A stretch of DNA of 64,000 bases from an uncultured Bacilli bacterium (GCA_934167485.1 CAKPKL010000007.1:13411-77410), one strand, 5' to 3'. Numbered from the stretch's first letter, positions 26,401-35,619 are shown. Notes: generated from the letters alone by a model not told the origin. Translations and numbers: made by a program.

Positions 26401-27428
26401 AATATAATTTACCATTTATAATAACACAACCTAAGATGAAACCAATTGATAATCCTAGTATGGTTTTTAAACCTAATATAGAAGAATTTGATAATGAACT
26501 ATATACAAATGATTTAAATAAAATTTTAAATATATTAGATTCTAATGTGAAAATAAATAAAGAAAATGATATATATACAGGAAGGGAAGTAGCTCTTATT
26601 ACAGATTGTCATTCTATGTATGAACCAACAATAGAAGTATTGGAAGATACAAGAAAAAGAGGTATATCAGAGATATATTCTTTAGGTGACAATGTTGGTC
26701 TTGGTCCAAACCCTGAAGAAGTATTTGATATGCTTGAAGAATATGGTGTTAAAACAATTTCAGGAAATAGTGAATATTATAATACTCTTGGTATAGAGCC
26801 TTTTGATTATTTTGATAATCAAAAGATAGAAAATCAAGAATGGACTTACAATAAACTTGGTACATATAGAATAAATAAAATGAAATTGTATCAACCATCT
26901 TTAGATATATGTGTGGGAAATAAAAAGATAGCGCTTTGTCATTTTGCTAATGATATTAGGTGGGATTATCCAGTACATAGCACTTGGTCATATCAAGGAA
27001 ATTATAAATATGGAACTGCTTCACAACAATTTTTATATACAAATAGTGATGAAGCTTTAAGAAAAATAGATAATTGTATTACAAGTCATAAAAAAACAGA
27101 TAAATTTATAAAAGGATATTTATCAGCAAAACAAGAACCATTATTTAATGGTAAATTAGTAACAGATTATGATGCAGTATTTCAAGGACATGTACATTTT
27201 GATATGAAGGATAAATTAAATAATACCGATATATATACATTAAGAGCTGTTGGAATGGGGTATGAGGAAGATCCTAAAAATACTGCATGTTATTATATTT
27301 TAAAAGAGAAGAAAGATGGTACATTTGATGTAGAAAAGAAATTGATAAAATTTAATAAAAATTTATTACTATCAAATGTAAAATCAAGTGGAATACCACA
27401 TAAAGAAAAAATATTAAATTTTTTATAA
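23466..27428 (+). CDS. Giant helical protein with C-terminal metallophosphoesterase domain (1320 aa)
   Basis: Residues 1-800 are almost entirely helical, repetitive in feel (ISNEF, IKKIKSN, LLSDNL), and suggest an alpha-solenoid scaffold. A middle part (about 830-1010) has a strand-rich domain with YGGEVFDFSDKNYCLYAHV and EALLYREGLKP. The C-terminus (about 1040-1290) is a calcineurin-type phosphoesterase: D1047-x-H1049 (ITDCHS), GDN (D1075), GN1101-S-E where most relatives have GNHE, LCHF, and GHVH (H1242, H1244). The metal ligands appear present except the GNH histidine. The twin-HEPN gene starts 10 bp downstream, so they are one operon. Substrate and role are unknown. Confidence 0.7.
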   Translation: MLITSKNILRILEDDSIPLSEKDDIVEKNKYVLEHSFNKLTNEQIINYLLNSKIPKSAKRVLSNNIDSLKEKSKNKRRLFIKKLFEDSINFWTLNYYDKKDKKNLIRLDNIKKEFVKQNKVRESDLYHDYIPKSIKEIIISDIYKGDLNKLICESTLPIKLKKEIIDIVYDDNNCVDLLTDLKNDDLKNYILHTKFNSINGIAFAIASLRLDDECKKYIAKNRINVYNIYEIAIQFSYITQYKQFIIENCYPILQECIKKIPRRKLFRKLYDSRNRDFMSDLIVEQREEDINKQMKKIIFPFSFNEKVLSSQNEKLIKLAIKKHPYKLILTILFSNGEETLEWLNIDSISNEFKNFIVKISSPKINRTIKKIKSNYIIYKFMTKDSSLPKQLQDRILNIRKNSIVQQIDKLDDRNVAHLLSDNLFIDSIRDLIIKLKINENNIIDILSNIEDENVMCNIIEEKNDIIKKILNSLDNDQLFKLNKIYNGKLKNNIIFSNETYFISRLKQVDEVTLYNKLDDLKTDMMIKYVILKIMGMEEADIIDCLMLINIIDSRTVIYNYKVIKEFIENCNVSFSAFVQYGSGTEKHREWLSKILNIINDDKSKDFIKVKEYMFNNFYGDDKYKENMVSTISNFLELLDNFSDNYDVLISLVSNNRKLIPKDRLNLQFIFNNKLSCENIDQISDMRINLYEKYKKIINDPNSSLNSLKQVCHELIFKQAVDTLSSIGGVRTLVMLKNEYNESSDICKLIDELIVYSKIIEKLSTTKDEIGLRNSLKYIFGNDYNDLMRYENIFSQFDKKVLKLFELDSKYNLTHIEDARKIDGTLDLKLCSKYGGEVFDFSDKNYCLYAHVLSFEEKVENLLRGKSDGYSNFISVSPISYLGQKYYYDYSNMILAFDNIPRGSFICSSVSNMGSNSDIKHNSFEVRNVCRTQRGILETSAVTKNNSEALLYREGLKPCGIILINGKIPTEKELLYHKKYNLPFIITQPKMKPIDNPSMVFKPNIEEFDNELYTNDLNKILNILDSNVKINKENDIYTGREVALITDCHSMYEPTIEVLEDTRKRGISEIYSLGDNVGLGPNPEEVFDMLEEYGVKTISGNSEYYNTLGIEPFDYFDNQKIENQEWTYNKLGTYRINKMKLYQPSLDICVGNKKIALCHFANDIRWDYPVHSTWSYQGNYKYGTASQQFLYTNSDEALRKIDNCITSHKKTDKFIKGYLSAKQEPLFNGKLVTDYDAVFQGHVHFDMKDKLNNTDIYTLRAVGMGYEEDPKNTACYYILKEKKDGTFDVEKKLIKFNKNLLLSNVKSSGIPHKEKILNFL

Positions 27429-27438
27429 GAGGAGATTT

Positions 27439-29118
27439 ATGAATAAAATAGATAATATAATGTATTATTTTGATGGAAATTTTGCTTTTGCTTTATTTAT
27501 ATCAGATTTTCTTTATAATGAAGAAAAAAATTCATATTATATATGTAAAAAAGAATATATAAATGCAGCAAAGGTTGGTTGTATTAGTAATATTCTTTTA
27601 GCTATTAAAGAAGATTTAATTGAAAAAAAAGAAAATGTAAATTATGAGTCAAGAATATTTTTAGATGAATTAGAAAGTTCAGTAGAAATTTTAGCTACTA
27701 AAACAAAAAATGGTTACTCCATAAACAATTATGAATTTAGTGATGCTCCAAGTCTAGTAGCTTTTCTTAGGAATAAAATCGCACATGGAGATTTTACACT
27801 AGATTTATCACATACAAGAATAATAATAAATAGTGATGGGAAAGAGATTATTATAAATATAAATAAGCTTAGTTCATTTATTAATCACGCAGCTATAAAT
27901 TATTCTAGAAGAATACAAAAAAAAGAGTATACAAGAAGTTTTTTTATAACAGAGAAACAGGATAAAAAAAGAACAAAACCTATAACAAGTAAGGATGAAT
28001 TAAAAAAATTTATAAAGACTTATTATGAAATTAGATTTGATCTTAAAAGAATTGATGGAAAAGATGTAGAAAAGTATATAGCTAATGAATTTGAATATGT
28101 AATAAATAGTTTTAAAAAAGATTTAGATTTAAAAAAATTAATGAATTTTAAAAATAAGATAAAAAGTGAATATTACTTTGATTGGAAAAGAATAAAAGTT
28201 GATAGTAAAAAATTAGATGCTGCATCAGAAAGCATTATAAATATAATTCCAACAGACATTAATTATAAGATTCAAGTTTATTCTATATCGCAAGAGTTAA
28301 TAGGATGGTTAAATCCTCTTTATCAAAAATATAATTCAATTTTAGCAAGTTCAAATAATTTATTATTATTAGATGCAATTTATAAAATAGGTACTTATAA
28401 CAAAAAAGAATTATTAGGATATATTGTTACAAATCATGGTAATTTATATTTTAATCAAGACTATATGGCCAGTACATCTATTAGTTTATTTAATGCATTA
28501 TTTTCATATCCCTTTGACGATATATATAAAAATACACATGAGTTTACAAATGAGAACAATACTGGGTTAGATTATTCCTTATTAGATTTGAGATATATGA
28601 AAGTAGAAAAACATACAATTGAAACCCCTATAAAAAATGAACTTATAACAAGTAAATTAGCAAAACAAAAAGAATTGCAAAAATTGAAAGAAAAGTATGA
28701 AGAATTATCTATTAGTCTAAAAAATGTAAAAGATAAAAATAATTCAAATGCAATCAAAAAAATAAATAAATTAATATATAATATAGATAAGTGTATTGAT
28801 GAAAAAATAAATGAAATAAAATCTATAGATAAAAGGCTATTTGAGGTATTAGAATATATAAATAACAATAAAAATTATTTAAAGAATAAAGCTATTATAG
28901 AGGGTATTAGAAATTCTATCGCACATGGAAATTATAGAGTAGAATTAGACGGAAATATGGAAAATTCTAAAATGATTTTTGAAGATATATATAATAATGA
29001 ACTTACATTTAAGGGTACAATATCAATTCAAAAGTTTTTACAAATGATAATTTATAATTGTACATTTATAAATGATTTTATAAAACAAAAACAAAAAATA
29101 TCTTTTAAAGTTAAGTAG
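27439..29118 (+). CDS. Twin-HEPN-like protein (559 aa)
   Basis: The ATG follows AAGAGGAGATTT. The protein has two copies of the HEPN ribonuclease signature R-N-x3-H: R111-NKIA-H116-G and R491-NSIA-H496-G. Each is followed by a similar strand-rich tail (DFTLDLSHTRI and NYRVELDGN), as in a duplicated HEPN fold. The middle part (about 400-475) is charged with coiled-coil character. HEPN proteins of this kind are RNA-cutting toxins or effectors in many defence systems, or are inactive scaffolds. Coupling to a phosphoesterase gene suggests regulation of the nuclease by the partner; this is inference. Confidence 0.65.
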   Translation: MNKIDNIMYYFDGNFAFALFISDFLYNEEKNSYYICKKEYINAAKVGCISNILLAIKEDLIEKKENVNYESRIFLDELESSVEILATKTKNGYSINNYEFSDAPSLVAFLRNKIAHGDFTLDLSHTRIIINSDGKEIIININKLSSFINHAAINYSRRIQKKEYTRSFFITEKQDKKRTKPITSKDELKKFIKTYYEIRFDLKRIDGKDVEKYIANEFEYVINSFKKDLDLKKLMNFKNKIKSEYYFDWKRIKVDSKKLDAASESIINIIPTDINYKIQVYSISQELIGWLNPLYQKYNSILASSNNLLLLDAIYKIGTYNKKELLGYIVTNHGNLYFNQDYMASTSISLFNALFSYPFDDIYKNTHEFTNENNTGLDYSLLDLRYMKVEKHTIETPIKNELITSKLAKQKELQKLKEKYEELSISLKNVKDKNNSNAIKKINKLIYNIDKCIDEKINEIKSIDKRLFEVLEYINNNKNYLKNKAIIEGIRNSIAHGNYRVELDGNMENSKMIFEDIYNNELTFKGTISIQKFLQMIIYNCTFINDFIKQKQKISFKVK

Positions 29119-29167
29119 AATTAATTGAATAAAAGTGTTATACTATAAATAGTAATGAGGTGAAGTT

Positions 29168-30274
29168 ATGAAGAAAGTTGTAATAGGCATGAGTGGCGGA
29201 GTAGATTCATCTGTAGCAGCTATAAAATTAAAAGAGCAAGGATATGAAGTAATAGGACTTTTTATGCGTAATTGGGATTCTTTTACAGATGGTGAGTATG
29301 AAGGTGCCCCTGTATCAAGTAAAGGAATTTGTCCACAAGAGGTTGATTATAACGACGCTAAAGCTGTATGTGATAAAATTGGTATTCCACTTTATAGAAA
29401 AGATTTTATAAAAGAATATTGGGATTATGTTTTTACATACTTTCTTGATGAACTAAAAAAAGGTAGGACACCTAATCCAGATATAATGTGTAATAAATAT
29501 ATAAAATTTGATATGTTTGCTAAAGAAGCACAAAAATTAGGAGCAGATTATATTGCTACAGGACATTATGCAAGAATAGAAAATGGAAAATTATTAAAAG
29601 CAGTTGATGAAAACAAAGACCAAACTTATTTTTTATCTCAGGTAAGTCGTGAACAATTAAAAAATGTATTATTTCCAATAGGCGATATGTTAAAACCTGA
29701 TGTAAGAAAAATAGCAGAAAAATATGATTTAATAACGGCAGAAAAAAAAGATTCAACTGGTATTTGTTTTATAGGAGAGAGAAATTTTAATAATTTTTTA
29801 AAAAATTATTTACCTAATACTCCAGGTGATGTCGTAAACATTGATACAAATGAAGTAATAGGTAAACATATAGGACTTATGTATTATACTATAGGGCAAA
29901 GAAGAGGTCTTGATATAGGTGGTACAAAAGATAGAATGTTTGTAGTAGGAAAAGATTTAGAAAAAAATATTTTATATATTTGTATTGGTGATGATAATGA
30001 TTATTTAATATCAGATTCTTGTATAATTGAAGATATAAATTATTTGGAAAAAGAAAAAATAACAAAATGTAATGCTAAGTTTAGATATAGACAAAAGGAT
30101 ATACCAGTAGAATTAGAATGGTTAGATAATAATCAAATATTAGTTAAGTATCCACAAGGTGTTAAAAGAGTAACACCAGGACAAGCTTGTGTGCTTTATG
30201 ATGGTGTAGAGTGCCTTGGTGGAGGTATTATTAAAGAAGTAAGAAAAAATGGCAAAAAACTTTGGTATTTATAA
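29168..30274 (+). CDS. mnmA: tRNA-specific 2-thiouridylase MnmA
   Basis: MnmA adds sulfur to the wobble uridine (U34) of tRNA-Lys, -Glu and -Gln. The PP-loop GMSGGVDSSVAA is at residues 6-17, the first catalytic Cys lies in NPDIMCNKYIKF (about 105), and the second in DSTGICFIGERNF (about 202). The central domain (HIGLMYYTIGQRRGLDIGG) and C-terminal beta-barrel are present. Length 368 aa is normal. Start ATG follows GAGGTGAAGTT. It is a stand-alone housekeeping gene with a terminator overlapping its 3' end. Confidence 0.97.
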   Translation: MKKVVIGMSGGVDSSVAAIKLKEQGYEVIGLFMRNWDSFTDGEYEGAPVSSKGICPQEVDYNDAKAVCDKIGIPLYRKDFIKEYWDYVFTYFLDELKKGRTPNPDIMCNKYIKFDMFAKEAQKLGADYIATGHYARIENGKLLKAVDENKDQTYFLSQVSREQLKNVLFPIGDMLKPDVRKIAEKYDLITAEKKDSTGICFIGERNFNNFLKNYLPNTPGDVVNIDTNEVIGKHIGLMYYTIGQRRGLDIGGTKDRMFVVGKDLEKNILYICIGDDNDYLISDSCIIEDINYLEKEKITKCNAKFRYRQKDIPVELEWLDNNQILVKYPQGVKRVTPGQACVLYDGVECLGGGIIKEVRKNGKKLWYL

Positions 30275-30295
30275 AAAAGTTTTTGTCTTTTTTTT
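30252..30295 (+). terminator. mnmA terminator
   Basis: CAAAAAACTTT near the stop codon pairs with AAAGTTTTTG downstream and is followed by TCTTTTTTTT. Confidence 0.7.
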
Positions 30296-30360
30296 GGGCA
30301 TATATACATTCTAAAAATTTAAATATTCATATAAATATAATAGCGAATATGGAGGAATAT

Positions 30361-31116
30361 ATGGATATTTTTATAGGAATTATTATTCCCTTTATTGGAA
30401 CAACTTTAGGTTCTGGAATGGTTTTTTTATTAAAAAATAAGATTAATGATAACATAAATAAATTGTTACTTGGTTTTGCAAGTGGAGTAATGTTAGCAGC
30501 AAGTATTTGGTCACTTCTAATGCCATCCATAGACATGGCTACATCACAAGGTATTGTTTCTTGGTTTCCAGCATCACTTGGATTTGTTCTAGGAGTTATA
30601 TCCTTAATTGTTTTAGATTATTTTATTCCAAAATTAAATAATTTAAAATTTAAATTAAGTAAAAATGCTAAATTAGCATTAGTTGTAACTCTTCATAATA
30701 TACCAGAAGGAATGGCAGTTGGAGTTGTTTTTGCAGGACTTATATCAGGAGATACATCAATAACCTTCGCCGCAGCTTTAGCGCTTAGTATAGGTATAGC
30801 AATCCAAAATTTTCCTGAAGGTGCAATTATATCAATGCCACTTAAAAGTTCTGGGGATAGTAAGTTAAAATCATTTATAATTGGAACTTTATCAGGTGCC
30901 GTAGAACCTATTTTTGCTATTATTACCATCTTACTTATAAATGTAATAACTCCCATTTTACCTTATTTATTATCTTATGCAGCAGGATGCATGCTATATG
31001 TTGTTGTAGAAGAATTATTGCCAGATGCACACAATAATGATAAATTTAAGTTAACTGTATCTGGAACAACTTTAGGATTTGTATTAATGATGATACTTGA
31101 TATAGCTTTGGGATAA
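30361..31116 (+). CDS. ZIP-family metal (zinc) transporter
   Basis: It imports divalent metal, usually zinc, across the membrane. ATG 30361 follows TATGGAGGAATAT. About eight hydrophobic segments are visible. The metal-binding helices carry HNIPEGMAVG (the HNxPEG signature) and QNFPEGAI, with VEELLPDAHN near the end, as in GufA-type ZIP proteins. Length of 251 aa fits. It has a terminator right after the stop and no operon partner. Confidence 0.93.
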   Translation: MDIFIGIIIPFIGTTLGSGMVFLLKNKINDNINKLLLGFASGVMLAASIWSLLMPSIDMATSQGIVSWFPASLGFVLGVISLIVLDYFIPKLNNLKFKLSKNAKLALVVTLHNIPEGMAVGVVFAGLISGDTSITFAAALALSIGIAIQNFPEGAIISMPLKSSGDSKLKSFIIGTLSGAVEPIFAIITILLINVITPILPYLLSYAAGCMLYVVVEELLPDAHNNDKFKLTVSGTTLGFVLMMILDIALG

Positions 31117-31137
31117 ACAACTAATAGTTGTTTTTTT
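31113..31137 (+). terminator. ZIP gene terminator
   Basis: AACAACT and AGTTGTT pair around AAT and are followed by eight T residues. Confidence 0.75.
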
Positions 31138-31183
31138 TAGTACTAGTATGATATAATTGTATGGTATGGAGAATAGTGATAAA

Positions 31184-31645
31184 ATGAAAAAAATATTATC
31201 ATTTATAGTTTATAAAAATAAATTTTTACTTCTAAAAGGTAGTGAAAAAGACCCACAATTTAAAGAATCTTTTTGGTATGTAGTAACAGGTTCTAAAGAG
31301 AATATAGATAAAACTTTAATTGATACTGTAAAAAGAGAAGTAAAAGAAGAAACAAATTTAAAAGTCAAAGATTTAAAATATTTAAACTTAATATTTAAAT
31401 ATAAATCTTTAGATTATTTATGTGAAGAGTATTGTTATGTTTCTTATGTAGATTCACTTGATGTAATATTAAATGAAGAAAGTATTGATTATTGTTGGTG
31501 TAGTAAAGATGAGTTTTTAAATAAAATAAAGTTATATATAAAAAGAGAAGAAATGAATAATATTTTAGATTCTATTTTAAATAATAAAATTCCTTATGAA
31601 AAAGAGACAATTTATTATATAGGAGCGGAAAATGAAAATAGTTGA
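31184..31645 (+). CDS. NUDIX hydrolase
   Basis: The NUDIX box is GSKENIDKTLIDTVKREVKEETNL, with the key REVKEE core at about residues 53-58. The first Gly of the box is retained. The family hydrolyses nucleoside diphosphate-linked compounds; the substrate here is unknown. A TATAAT -10 at 31152-31157 makes upstream in-frame starts unlikely, so ATG 31184 is preferred. The stop overlaps the next gene by 14 bp, beginning a tight four-gene run (NUDIX, GNAT, SDR, DUF4186). Confidence 0.85.
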   Translation: MKKILSFIVYKNKFLLLKGSEKDPQFKESFWYVVTGSKENIDKTLIDTVKREVKEETNLKVKDLKYLNLIFKYKSLDYLCEEYCYVSYVDSLDVILNEESIDYCWCSKDEFLNKIKLYIKREEMNNILDSILNNKIPYEKETIYYIGAENENS

Positions 31646-32129
31646 ATATGAAGATAAGTATTTAGAAAACGTTAAAGATTTACTTGTTGAACTTGAAGAA
31701 TATTTAGTAGAAATAGATCAAGATAACTTAGATAGAGTACATCAGGAATATAGGAATAAGATGGCTAAATTAGATTTAGAAGAAGTAAATAAAAATAGTG
31801 GTAAGTGTTATTTGGCTATTCAAGATGGTAAAGTTATAGGGCTTATTATGGGTATAGTAAGAAAGTATGATGAATTTGATTATCTTGATTATAAATGCCC
31901 TAAAACAGGTGTAATAACAGAATTAATAGTTACAAAACAAACTAGAAACAATGGAACAGGAAAAATACTTATTGAAACTATGGAAAAATATTTTAAATCT
32001 ATTAAGTGTGAATATGTTTTAGTAGATGTTTTTGCCTATAATATGAGTGGTGTTAATTTTTATAACAATAGAGGTTATCATAATAGAATGCATACAATGA
32101 TAAAAAATATAGAGGGAAAAGTGGAGTAA
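31632..32129 (+). CDS. GNAT-family N-acetyltransferase
   Basis: It probably transfers an acetyl group from acetyl-CoA to an amine. Motif A is visible as GVITELIVTKQTRNNGTGKILIETME (about 93-118), with the acetyl-CoA pyrophosphate-binding R/Q-x-x-G-x-G/A reading RNNGTGK, and motif B as VFAYNMSGVNFYNNRGY. Substrate unknown. The start ATG lies inside the NUDIX gene and the stop TAATG overlaps the next start, so translation is coupled. Confidence 0.88.
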   Translation: MKIVEYEDKYLENVKDLLVELEEYLVEIDQDNLDRVHQEYRNKMAKLDLEEVNKNSGKCYLAIQDGKVIGLIMGIVRKYDEFDYLDYKCPKTGVITELIVTKQTRNNGTGKILIETMEKYFKSIKCEYVLVDVFAYNMSGVNFYNNRGYHNRMHTMIKNIEGKVE

Positions 32130-32935
32130 TGAAAACAGTAGTAATAACAGGAAGTGCTAGAGGTCTTGGATTTGAAATGGCCAAAGTATTTAAAAGAAAC
32201 AATGTAAATGTAGTTATAAGTGATTTAGAAGAAGAAAAATTAATAGAAGCAAAAGAAGAACTAGAAAAAATTGAAAGTGATTCTAAAGTTGAATACTGTG
32301 TTTGTAATGTTATTCATTCATTTGATATTAAAAAACTTATAAATTTTGCTAAAATTAGTTTTGATAGTATAGATATATGGATTAATAATGCTGGTGTAAA
32401 TCAACCAGATAAAGCTATATGGGAACTTAAAGAATCTGAAATAAACCAGATGATAGACGTAGATTTAAGAGCAGTTATAATATCTTGTAAATTAGTAGAA
32501 GAGTTTATGATAAAACAAGGTAGTGGAGCTATTTACAATATTGAAGGTTATGGAAGTAATGATGCTAAAATGTTAGGACTTTCTATATATGGTACAACTA
32601 AAAGGGGAATAACATATTTTACAGAGGCACTTACTTTAGAAAATAAAGTAAAAAATACTGGAATAATAATAGGAAAATTAAGCCCTGGTATAATGATTAC
32701 AGATTTTATAACAAACTCTTTAGGAAATAAAAATAAAATAAATTTGAATGAAAAAACAAAAAAAGTTTATAATATACTAGGTGATTATCCAGATGTTGTC
32801 GCAAATTTTTTAGTAAAAGGAATATTAAATAATACTAAAAATGGTAAAAAAATAGAATGGTTAACTAATAGAAAAGCGGCTTTTAGATTTATAACAGCAA
32901 TGTTTAATAAAAGAGATTTTTTTAATGATAAATAA
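32129..32935 (+). CDS. Short-chain dehydrogenase/reductase
   Basis: A Rossmann fold with the cofactor motif TGSARGLGFEMA (about 6-17), the NNAGV stabilising motif (about 88-92), and the catalytic region ending YGTTKRG (Tyr-x3-Lys, about 154-160). The usual catalytic Ser position reads IEGYGS, so the site is slightly atypical. Length 268 aa fits the classical SDR family. The substrate is unknown. It starts within the GNAT stop and ends inside the DUF4186 start. Confidence 0.88.
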   Translation: MKTVVITGSARGLGFEMAKVFKRNNVNVVISDLEEEKLIEAKEELEKIESDSKVEYCVCNVIHSFDIKKLINFAKISFDSIDIWINNAGVNQPDKAIWELKESEINQMIDVDLRAVIISCKLVEEFMIKQGSGAIYNIEGYGSNDAKMLGLSIYGTTKRGITYFTEALTLENKVKNTGIIIGKLSPGIMITDFITNSLGNKNKINLNEKTKKVYNILGDYPDVVANFLVKGILNNTKNGKKIEWLTNRKAAFRFITAMFNKRDFFNDK

Positions 32936-33287
32936 AGATATTCAATTGAATAATTTATCAAAATCAAAGTTTAGAAGTAGTTTTAAATTACATCAAAAAG
33001 ATATAGATTATATAAATCGTATAGGCTTTGATAAATTAAGGTGTCATGCATATGATTTTATAACTAATAGAATAGCCACTTTAAATCAAAATGATGGTAG
33101 ACAAACACCTACTAAAGGACATCCAGTATTCATCGCACAACATGCAACTGCTACATGTTGTAGAGGCTGTATTAATAAATGGTATGGTATAGAAAAAACT
33201 AAAGATTTAAGTAAAGAAGAGATTGATTATATAGTTGATATAATAATGAAATGGATTTTAAAAGAGTATAATAGGATGAATAAATGA
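32925..33287 (+). CDS. DUF4186 family protein
   Basis: The 120-aa protein carries the family phrases GHPVFIAQHATATCCRGC and KWYGIEK, with two Cys plus a His that could bind metal. It is short, soluble and found widely in gut Firmicutes and proteobacteria without a known role. The ATG lies within the last codons of the SDR gene, so expression is coupled to the upstream cluster. Confidence 0.85.
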   Translation: MINKDIQLNNLSKSKFRSSFKLHQKDIDYINRIGFDKLRCHAYDFITNRIATLNQNDGRQTPTKGHPVFIAQHATATCCRGCINKWYGIEKTKDLSKEEIDYIVDIIMKWILKEYNRMNK

Positions 33288-33330
33288 TTTTACGTAAAAA
33301 AAGTAAAATATAGATACAGTAAAAAAACGG

Positions 33331-33354
33331 ATTGAAATTTCAATTCTTTTTTAG
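33331..33354 (+). terminator. Terminator after the NUDIX-GNAT-SDR-DUF4186 cluster
   Basis: ATTGAAATTTCAAT is a perfect palindrome followed by TCTTTTTT. Confidence 0.65.
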
Positions 33355-33473
33355 TATAATGAGTATAGTTAGTATAAGAAGGTAGGTATAGAAATGAGGG
33401 GGCTTTGGCAACTATTTAGACCACTTTTACAGAGGGTATCTTACCCCAAAGTATAAATAGAAAGAAGAATAAT

Positions 33474-34816
33474 ATGAAAAAAGGATTTACATTAATAGAA
33501 CTTTTAGCGGTTATAGTAATACTTGCAATCATCGCACTTATAGCCACACCAATAGTATTAGATATAATAGACAGTAGCAAAAAAATAGCAATATCAGAAG
33601 TGCTGAAATATATATGGATGCAGTAAAAACAACTTTAACTAAAAACCAATTAGATGGTAAGATATTGAATGATGGTTTTTATAGTATAAGTGAGGTAGAT
33701 ATTAAATTAAATGGAGATAAACCTAGTATGGGTTATTTTGAAATTAGAAATGGCAATGTAGAAAGATATAATGTAACAATAAATAATCAGGAAATTGATA
33801 GTGAACAGTATGATGTTTGGAATGGTATAGAAAAATCTATACTTGAAGATAATAACTCATATTATATAAACACATCTAGTGAATTAGCCTGGATATCTAA
33901 TGAAGTAAATAATGGCAATAAATTTGAAGGAAAGATTATTTATTTGAACAATAATTTAGATTTAAATAATAAAGAATGGACACCAATAGGAAATAGTGAT
34001 AATAAATTTTTAGGTACATTTGAAGGTAACAATCATATTATTAAAAATCTTTATATAAATGATGAAAATCAAACTAAAACGAAACAAGGCTTGTTTGGTG
34101 ATTTTGATGGTACTTTAAATAATTTGATATTAATTAATGTTAAAATTACTTCGCAAAGAGTAATAGGTGCATTTGCAGGAGGTTCTAGAGAAAATGCTAA
34201 ATTTAATAATTTATTACTCTATAATGCATATTTGAAAGGAAAAATTGATGATATGACTGATGCAAAATATGGATATTCTATGGGAGGAATAGTAGGTCAG
34301 TTTTCATCTGATATATATAATTCTAAAGTAATTAATTTAGATATAGAAGGTTCATCATATTTAGGAGGATTAATTGGTAGAGGAGTTATAAGTGATAGTA
34401 CAAAGAAACAACAGGTAGTAATAGATAACTGTGAAGTAATAGATTCCAAAATATATTCAAATGGTTCAATTGGAAATCAATTTAATTTTTCGAGAACAGG
34501 TGGTTTAGTAGGCCAAGCAATGAATTCATTAATAACAAATTCTAGATCTTTTGCTACAATTAATTCAAAATATTCTACTGTAGGAGGGTTTATAGGTGAA
34601 AGCTATACTTCGATTGTAGAAAACAATTATTCAAATTCTAAAATAAGTTCAGAATCAGAAGATGATTTGGGTTATTTTATTGGTTATGTTAAAGATACGC
34701 AAATAATAAATAATATTATAGATTCTAAAAGTACTATAAATAATGTAGAGACTTTAGAAGATAAATTAGTAGGTACTAACATAGAAAGCACATTAGAAGG
34801 CAATTTGATAAAATAA
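33474..34816 (+). pseudogene. Type IV pilin-like surface protein with GLUG-type repeats, frameshifted
   Basis: The ATG at 33474 after AAAGAAG opens a prepilin N-terminus KKGFTLIELLAVIVILAI (G/F cleavage site and Glu at +5), almost identical to the DGR target at 57318. Near 33592 one base seems lost: the frame reads AISEV then a stop, while the shifted frame gives SAEIYMDAVKTTL, matching the other pilin. The remaining 400 codons encode repeats such as FLGTFEGNNHIIKNLYI, GLFGDFDG and GGIVGQFSS, the GLUG-like right-handed beta pattern of surface adhesins. A length polymorphism in the sequence or a real decay cannot be told apart. It may be a phase-variable or assembly artefact. Confidence 0.75.
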
Positions 34817-34834
34817 ACTTTCTTTTTACAAAAA

Positions 34835-34861
34835 AACTATTGAATTATCAATAGTTTTTTT
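34835..34861. terminator. Bidirectional terminator
   Basis: A-run, CTATTGA and TCAATAG paired around ATTA, then seven T residues. It serves both the pilin-like gene and the convergent gene at 34860. Confidence 0.85.
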
Positions 34862-35519
34862 AGTTTATTAAAGTATTAACATCTGTTTTACTTCCATCAG
34901 AACTTATAAGATAAGTTGTATAACCACCATTATCCTCAGTAACAATACTAGAAATATTACTTGTTTCTAATTTAGTAGGTTGAATATTTCCAAGTATTAA
35001 ATCACCAATACTAATATAAGATACAGTTTTCTCTTCATTAATCATTAATATTCCATATTTAAGATTATTTGGTGTAATAGATTGACCATAATTATTATTA
35101 TATATAGAATCAACATTTGAAATATTTAGTTTTAGCCATTTTGATGAACTGTCTAGAGTAGATGAAGTTACAACTTTTAAATTTCCAAAATCATAATCTT
35201 TATAACTTTCTCTTGTTTTTATTAATGTTTGAAATTTATCATTGCCATATACAGTATTAATTTTTGAAGTAGAATCATATATATTAACATAAACTTCACC
35301 ATTATATAAAACAGCATGTCCTGATATAGGTGATAATTCTAGAACTTGATAATAGTCTTCAATACTTTCATCTTTATTTAAATCTTTTTCATTTATTTCA
35401 TCTTTTTTATTTTGATTATTCAAAGCTTTATCATATATTATAAAAGATCCTAAAACTACTGAAATTATAATAAAAATAATTAGTGCTATAATAAGTCCAT
35501 TATTCTTTTTACCATCCAT
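34860..35519 (-). CDS. Membrane-anchored hypothetical protein
   Basis: I chose the ATG at 35519 because it follows AAAGGAGT; a longer frame upstream lacks a ribosome-binding site. The 219-aa protein has a short basic N-terminus (MDGKKNN), one membrane helix (about 8-30), a charged linker rich in Asn, Lys, Glu and Asp, and an extracellular strand-rich domain of about 150 residues without cysteines. No family is recognised. It is likely a type II membrane or lipid-side surface protein. Confidence 0.7.
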   Translation of the reverse strand: MDGKKNNGLIIALIIFIIISVVLGSFIIYDKALNNQNKKDEINEKDLNKDESIEDYYQVLELSPISGHAVLYNGEVYVNIYDSTSKINTVYGNDKFQTLIKTRESYKDYDFGNLKVVTSSTLDSSSKWLKLNISNVDSIYNNNYGQSITPNNLKYGILMINEEKTVSYISIGDLILGNIQPTKLETSNISSIVTEDNGGYTTYLISSDGSKTDVNTLIN

Positions 35520-35619
35520 ATAATACTCCTTTCTATTATAATTATAGCACATACAACTAAAGAAACAAATATTCATATAATAAAATTTAAATCATACTAT
35601 TTATTGATAGGAGGAATTT

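Noticed and set aside
33394..33456. 20-codon ORF before the second pilin-like gene as a gene
   Set aside because: It has a possible ribosome-binding site but no support from composition or homology; mentioned only as part of a leader.
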